DNA of 64,000 bases from Cycas panzhihuaensis (lineage: Eukaryota > Cycadophyta): NCBI GenBank assembly GCA_023213395.1, contig CM041465.1, forward strand, positions 149,055,741-149,119,740. The letters run 5' to 3'. This document shows, piece after piece, positions 59,881-64,000 of this stretch. A program made the position numbers and the translations under genes. Under the pieces are notes generated by a model that saw only the letters and a program-made list of their open reading frames with translations, was not told where the DNA came from and did not search any database. The first letter of the stretch is position 1. Every line of letters starts with the position of its first letter.

Positions 59881-61283
59881 ACCCTCCGCTTGAGAAGAAG
59901 TGGTGCTCCATTCATGGGGATTGCTTCCACGACGATTCGTGTTATAGGGCCCAGCATCCAAAGGATGCCCCTCGACGTGATTCTTTCCCCAAACGGGCCT
60001 CAAGGCCTAATTTGGATCAACCAGTTCACAAGGATCCGTTCCCTAAACATGGGGAACGCGATCGTAACACCCAAACCAAGAGCAACCGCAACCGAGGAAG
60101 ATCGCCCGATCCCCGTCCTTCCCGCGACAAAGGGAAGGGCACCCGTAACTCATCTTCCTCATCTTGTTCTCCTAGCCGTCGCACCCCGTCGCCTTCACAA
60201 CCCCGGAACAGGGGGAAGAAGGTGATCCAGTTGCTTGAAGCAACTCCTACTTACGCTCTTACGCGATCTCAAGCCACTAAGGAAGCGACAGGAGCTTCTT
60301 GTTCTTCCGCTCCTTCCGACCCTCTTCTAGAGAACCTTCCTCCAGAAATCCCTCTCTTTCCCAAGGCTATTCCTGTATGCCCGGGTCGTTACGATTTCCG
60401 AAGGGCACTTACCCAACCTACCGGGAAGGGTAAACCCTTCTCCATCGTGGACGAGCTTCATACACGGCCGCCGAGAATGTCCTTGATGGACGTTCTGAGG
60501 AGTTGTCCTGAGCAGCGGGCCCTCCTCCTGGAAGCTTTAGGATCAAGTGATGTGCCTGTCCATGCTTTGGGTGTCACCCAAGGGTGTGGACCCATTATCT
60601 CATTTGACCCTAAGGATCTTCCTCCCACCGGTGAAAGGGAACGTCAGTGGAACTTCCCATTCACCATCACCATCGATACGCCCGATTGCACTCTTCGAAG
60701 GACTGTTGTTGACAACGATTCTTCTGTCAATACCATGCCCTTGAGTATCATGCAAGAGTTTGGTATCTCCACCTTGGAACCCGTTCCTTGGCGATGCCAA
60801 GGCTATGACGGTAGCGAGAAGACTCTGCTTACCCTTGAGGGCAAGACCGTTCTTGTCAGCATTGTAGTCCTCGACGTTGACGTGGATTACAACCTCCTCC
60901 TAGGTCATCCATGGCTCGATCAAATGGGAGCTGTGTGCTCGACTCTTTGGGGACAACTTAAATTCATCCATGACAAACGAATGAGAGTGATTCCCCACGA
61001 ACGCCCACTTACCAAACAAACTCGCTCCACGAATTCGGCAAACCAAGGTTCATCTACCCACGCCTCAGCTTGCTCTATTGGTATACCTAACCCATCAGAA
61101 GAAGATCTCGTATCCTCTCCTCCTAGTCTCACGCGATTCGCCCCTATTGGCGTTGGGAGTTACGGGTACCTTACTTCGTTTAGTGACGATGAGTCACTCG
61201 ATGAAGATGAGGATTGTCTTCACCCCGTCTCTTTCCTTCACGCTAGTAGGTCGCACCTGCCTTGTTCTAGATCTCCATCCTGA
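59881..61283 (+). pseudogene. Element C gag C-terminus and protease
   Basis: A frame beginning before 60012 and ending at 61283. Zinc motif near 59908-59945: WCSIHGDCFHDD, with Tyr where the last Cys of the A and B motif stands. A basic segment (KSNRNRGRSPDPRPSRDKGK) follows, then KKVIQLLEATPTYALT, YDFRRALTQPTGKGKPFSIV and the retropepsin part: FTITIDTPDCTLRRTVVDND, SSVNTMPLSIMQEFGI, DVDYNLLLGHPWLDQMGAV. The catalytic Asp is present, with Asp where Gly normally stands two residues later. A long open frame of 423 codons is the best preserved piece of gag-pro. Confidence 0.88.
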
Positions 61284-61999
61284 ACCTCTCTCATTGGTGA
61301 GGCTAGCCCCTCATGCGCGTCACATGTCATCGCTCGTGTTGACCCACCGATCGCTAGTTCTTCTTTTTTTTCATTACCCTCCATAGGTAATGGCTTTGAG
61401 GAATTGCCTTTCGTTCCTTCTGAGGAGCCTCTTCCTGGTTTCCCTTCAGATTTCCATGAGGAAGTCGAGCAACCTGACGGCCATCACGGTCCCGTTGCTC
61501 TTACTCCCTCCAGCACTTCTTCTACTCGAAGTAAGGTCATCCATGGGGTGGATTATTTCGAGGATGACAAAGCCCTGCTTGAGTATCTAGTGGGCCTTGC
61601 GCCCAACTTGCCTTCTGGTCACCACCGGCTTGGTCATCAGAAGGTCCTCGCGATCGGATCCACGCTTACCGATCTGATCCTGTCTCCTATTCCTCCTCCT
61701 CCCGTTGATCTTGCCCCTCTCCACTTCGAGGAGGGCAATGCCATGTGCATGGGGGCAACTCAAGACATAGTCTTGGCCCTGGGAAAGGTCATTAAGGTTG
61801 GGTTGGAATGTTCCCCTGATGAGATAAGGGAGTACTCTTACATTCCGGGGAGTTCCGAGACATTTTCGCATGGGATTATGCTAACATGAATGGAATCGAC
61901 CCCTCGATCATCACTCATAACCTCACCACCCTTCCTAGCGCCCGCCCAGTGTGTTAGAAGCAGCGTCCCCTTCACCCAAAGCTATCTGCCGCCATCAAG
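61284..61999 (+). pseudogene. Element C protease-RT linker
   Basis: The frame continues after a stop: FEELPFVPSEEPLPGFPSDF, VIHGVDYFEDDKALLEYL, then the conserved pre-RT block HFEEGNAMCMGATQDIVLAL and KVIKVGLECSPDEIREYSYI. A frameshift at about 61850 is followed by FRDIFAWDYANMNGIDPSII, the segment that precedes RT in Ty3/Gypsy elements, and a stop near 61955. Confidence 0.8.
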
Positions 62000-63115
62000 A
62001 TGGAGGTCGAGAAGCTTCTGGACGTTGGGCTTATTACTTCTATTGACTATCCTAAGTGGGTCTCCAATATTGTTCTCGTTGCTAAAAAGAACGCGGCAAT
62101 CCGTATATGCGTCGACTTTCGCGATATCAACAACGCTTGTCCTAAGGATAATTTTCCGTTACCCTTCCTCGATCAAATCATTGATCACACCACCAGATTC
62201 GAAGTGATGTCCCTAATAGACGGCTTCTCCGGCTATAACCAAATTCAGATTTCTCCCGAAGACCGCCATAAGATGACCTTCACTACTCCTTGGGGTACCT
62301 TCGCCTACAAGGCGATGCCCTTTGGTCTTAAGAATGTAGGTGCTACTTACCAAAGAGCCATACATTTTATCTTCCATGACCTCATTAACGACACACTGGA
62401 GGTCTTCATGGACGATATGATGGGTCTCTCCTGCGTGAGAGCCCATCACCCTTCTGACTTACGTGCCATCTTCTCACGATGCCGTGAGTATCACGTCAGT
62501 CTTAATCCGCTTAAATGTGTGTTTTTCGTTACCTCGAGTAAACTCCTCGGATTCCTTGTATCCAAACGAGGAATTCAGATCGACCCTGACAAAGTCAGAG
62601 CAATCCTCGACATGCCGCCACCTAGAACTCAATGGCAGATTAAGTTGTTTCTAGGCAGCCTTGGTTTCCGTAGGCGCTTCTTAGCCGATTTCACTGTGAG
62701 TGCTAAACCCCTCACGAACCTATTGAAGAAGGGAGCTCCTTTTGCCTGGTCTGACAAGACCCAAAAGGCCTTCGAAGGACTCAAGGAAGCCCTAGCTTCC
62801 GCTCCTACATTGGTGCCTCCCCGATTCGATAGGCCCTTCATCCTGTATACCTCAGCGACTGACGAATCCTTGGGTGCTATGCTCGCTCAGGAGGATGACT
62901 CAGGAACTGAGAGAGCTATATATTTCATCAGTCGCACTCTCGTGGCTGCTGAGCTTAACTATTCCCTTACCGAGAAGGAATGCCTCTCCTTGGTCCATGT
63001 GACCAAGAAGTTCAGGTACTACTTACTCGGCAACACCACCAAGGTGATCGTTCAATCTGATCCCTTGCGATACCTGCTAACTCGCTCAGATTTGATAGGT
63101 AGGGTCGGTTGGTAG
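62000..63115 (+). pseudogene. Element C reverse transcriptase and RNase H
   Basis: One open frame of 371 codons. RT: VEKLLDVGLITSIDYPKWVS, IRICVDFRDINNACPKDNFP, MSLIDGFSGYNQIQISPEDR, WGTFAYKAMPFGLKNVGATY, and the catalytic motif EVFMDDMMG at about 62402. Thumb and connection: KLLGFLVSKRGIQIDPDKV. RNase H: FAWSDKTQKAFEGLKEALAS, LYTSATDESLGAMLAQE (Asp), LNYSLTEKECLSLVHVTKK (Glu), VIVQSDPLRYLLTRSDLIGR. All RT motifs look normal. The frame ends at a shift near 63109, in the sequence normally reading GRAGHWA, and resumes in the next entry. Confidence 0.92.
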
Positions 63116-64000
63116 TCCTACTCCAAGAATTCGATCTCCATATTGTTAACCAGAAATTAAAGAAGGGAATGATAGTGGCCGAGCAACTTGCGAATGCCCC
63201 TATCCCTAACTCCTTTGGTACTCCCGTTGATGACTCTCTCCCCGATGAGTCTATCTTGGCGATTCAGAGAGCTTCTCTCCATCCGCTCATCGACAATGAG
63301 TGGTACGGTGACATAGTGCGGTATCTTACACAGCAGCAATACCGCCCTGATGCTAGTAGTAAAGTTAGATCTCGTATCCGGACTTCTGCCAGGCAATACT
63401 TCCTCATGGATGAGGTATTGTATAAGAGGTCTTTCGATGGGATCCTCCTCTGCTACGTCACTACTGATGAAGCTGACCAAGTGCTCCACGAATGCCACCA
63501 CGGCATTTGTGGAGGTCACTTTGGGGGCCAGTCTATGGCTCAGAGGATCCTCCGCATGGGCTATTTTTGGCCGTCCCTCTTTAAGGATGCTCACACCTTT
63601 GCTCTGAAATGTTAGCGATGTCAGGAACACGCCAACATTTCCCATGTGCCTTCCGAGGCTCTGCATCCTATCGTTTCGCCATGGCCTGTCGCTCAGTGGG
63701 GACTAGACCTCATCGGGGCTATCTCCCCACCTTCGTCATTGCAGCACAAGTTCATCTTGATTACCACGGAGTATTTCACCAAATGGGCAGAGCCCATTCC
63801 TTTGATCACTACTCCTGGCAAAACGATTGCCATATTCATTTATCAGCATATCATTTACCGTTTTGGAATTTCGGACATCCTAATCACCGACAACGGAACT
63901 CCTTTCTGTAATAAGGGGGTGGATGAGCTTTGTGAGAAGTTCAAAATTTCTCACAAGACTTCCTCCCCTTACTACCCTCAGGCAAATGGCCAAGTGAAGT
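63109..64000 (+). pseudogene. Element C integrase, cut by the window end
   Basis: The frame 63109-63615 carries the end of RNase H (LLQEFDLHIVNQKLKKG) and the zinc region (ECHHGICGGHFGGQS, then C.RCQEHA). A TAG at 63613 interrupts it where B has Trp, and the frame goes on: WGLDLIGAISPP (first Asp, about 63707), WAEPIPLITTPGKTIAIFIY, FGISDILITDNGTPF (second Asp, about 63890) and YYPQANGQVK at the last base. In B the same place reads QVES, so the catalytic Glu is Lys here (codon AAG at 63997-63999). Incomplete at the right edge. Confidence 0.9.

Larger units (their letters stand above)
55156..64000 (+). mobile_element. Element C: Tat-like Ty3/Gypsy retrotransposon, truncated by the window end
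   Basis: Plus-strand order: 5' LTR (55156-57739), primer site, gag, protease, linker, RT, RNase H, integrase to the last base. Gag and pol are recognisably the same family as A and B. Frames are longer than in A and B, and CpG is frequent, pointing to a younger or less methylation-decayed copy, but it still has several frameshifts, stops and a changed integrase catalytic residue. Whether it has the antisense gene and second RNase H cannot be seen. Confidence 0.9.

Overview
The window is plant nuclear DNA made almost entirely of LTR retrotransposons. I find no host gene, rRNA, tRNA or CRISPR array. Plant origin is inferred from Copia elements primed by initiator tRNA-Met, a chromodomain Ty3/Gypsy element, and large Tat-like Ty3/Gypsy elements with 2.6-3.0 kb LTRs and a second RNase H. 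This density of nested elements suggests a large-genome seed plant; I cannot name the species. Domain limits are approximate, while LTR ends, primer sites and target duplications were read base by base. Layout: (1) 238-9439, Copia-1 on the minus strand, with an unusual tandem form: a complete but decayed internal region lies between two LTRs, and the left LTR also carries its own primer site, leader and start of gag running further left. (2) 9440-54740, one old chromodomain Gypsy element (Gypsy-1, minus) split into three pieces by two insertions. Copia-2 (11172-18695, target duplication ATCCT) sits at its RNase H/integrase junction. Element A (19410-51268, target duplication GTATA/GTGTA) sits just after the catalytic motif of its reverse transcriptase. 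(3) Element A is itself split by a relative, element B (23753-40876). (4) 55156-64000, element C on the plus strand, same family, with LTR, gag, protease, RT, RNase H and most of integrase; it runs off the window. C is the least decayed and the richest in CpG; A, B, Gypsy-1 and the Copias show many CpG losses and C-to-T type stop codons. The most interesting content is inside A and B. Downstream of pol, each carries a split gene on the strand OPPOSITE to gag-pol: a TATA box (TATATAAG), an untranslated leader exon, a ~490-500 bp intron with a GTGAGT donor and TTTTACAG acceptor, a long exon whose N-terminal part resembles the plant mobile domain (FHLPQVGD..VT.GDIRRI.G), an acidic Gly/Pro/Ser-rich segment, a probable second intron and a coiled-coil-like tail. 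The protein is conserved between A and B despite stop codons in both. It is head-to-head with a sense-strand RNase H (the 'archaeal-like' type known from Tat elements), and its first intron holds long palindromes that resemble palindromes upstream of the TATA box in the LTRs. Element A has kept gag, protease, the antisense gene and the second RNase H but lacks RT, the first RNase H and integrase, so it looks like a non-autonomous derivative that kept the accessory genes.
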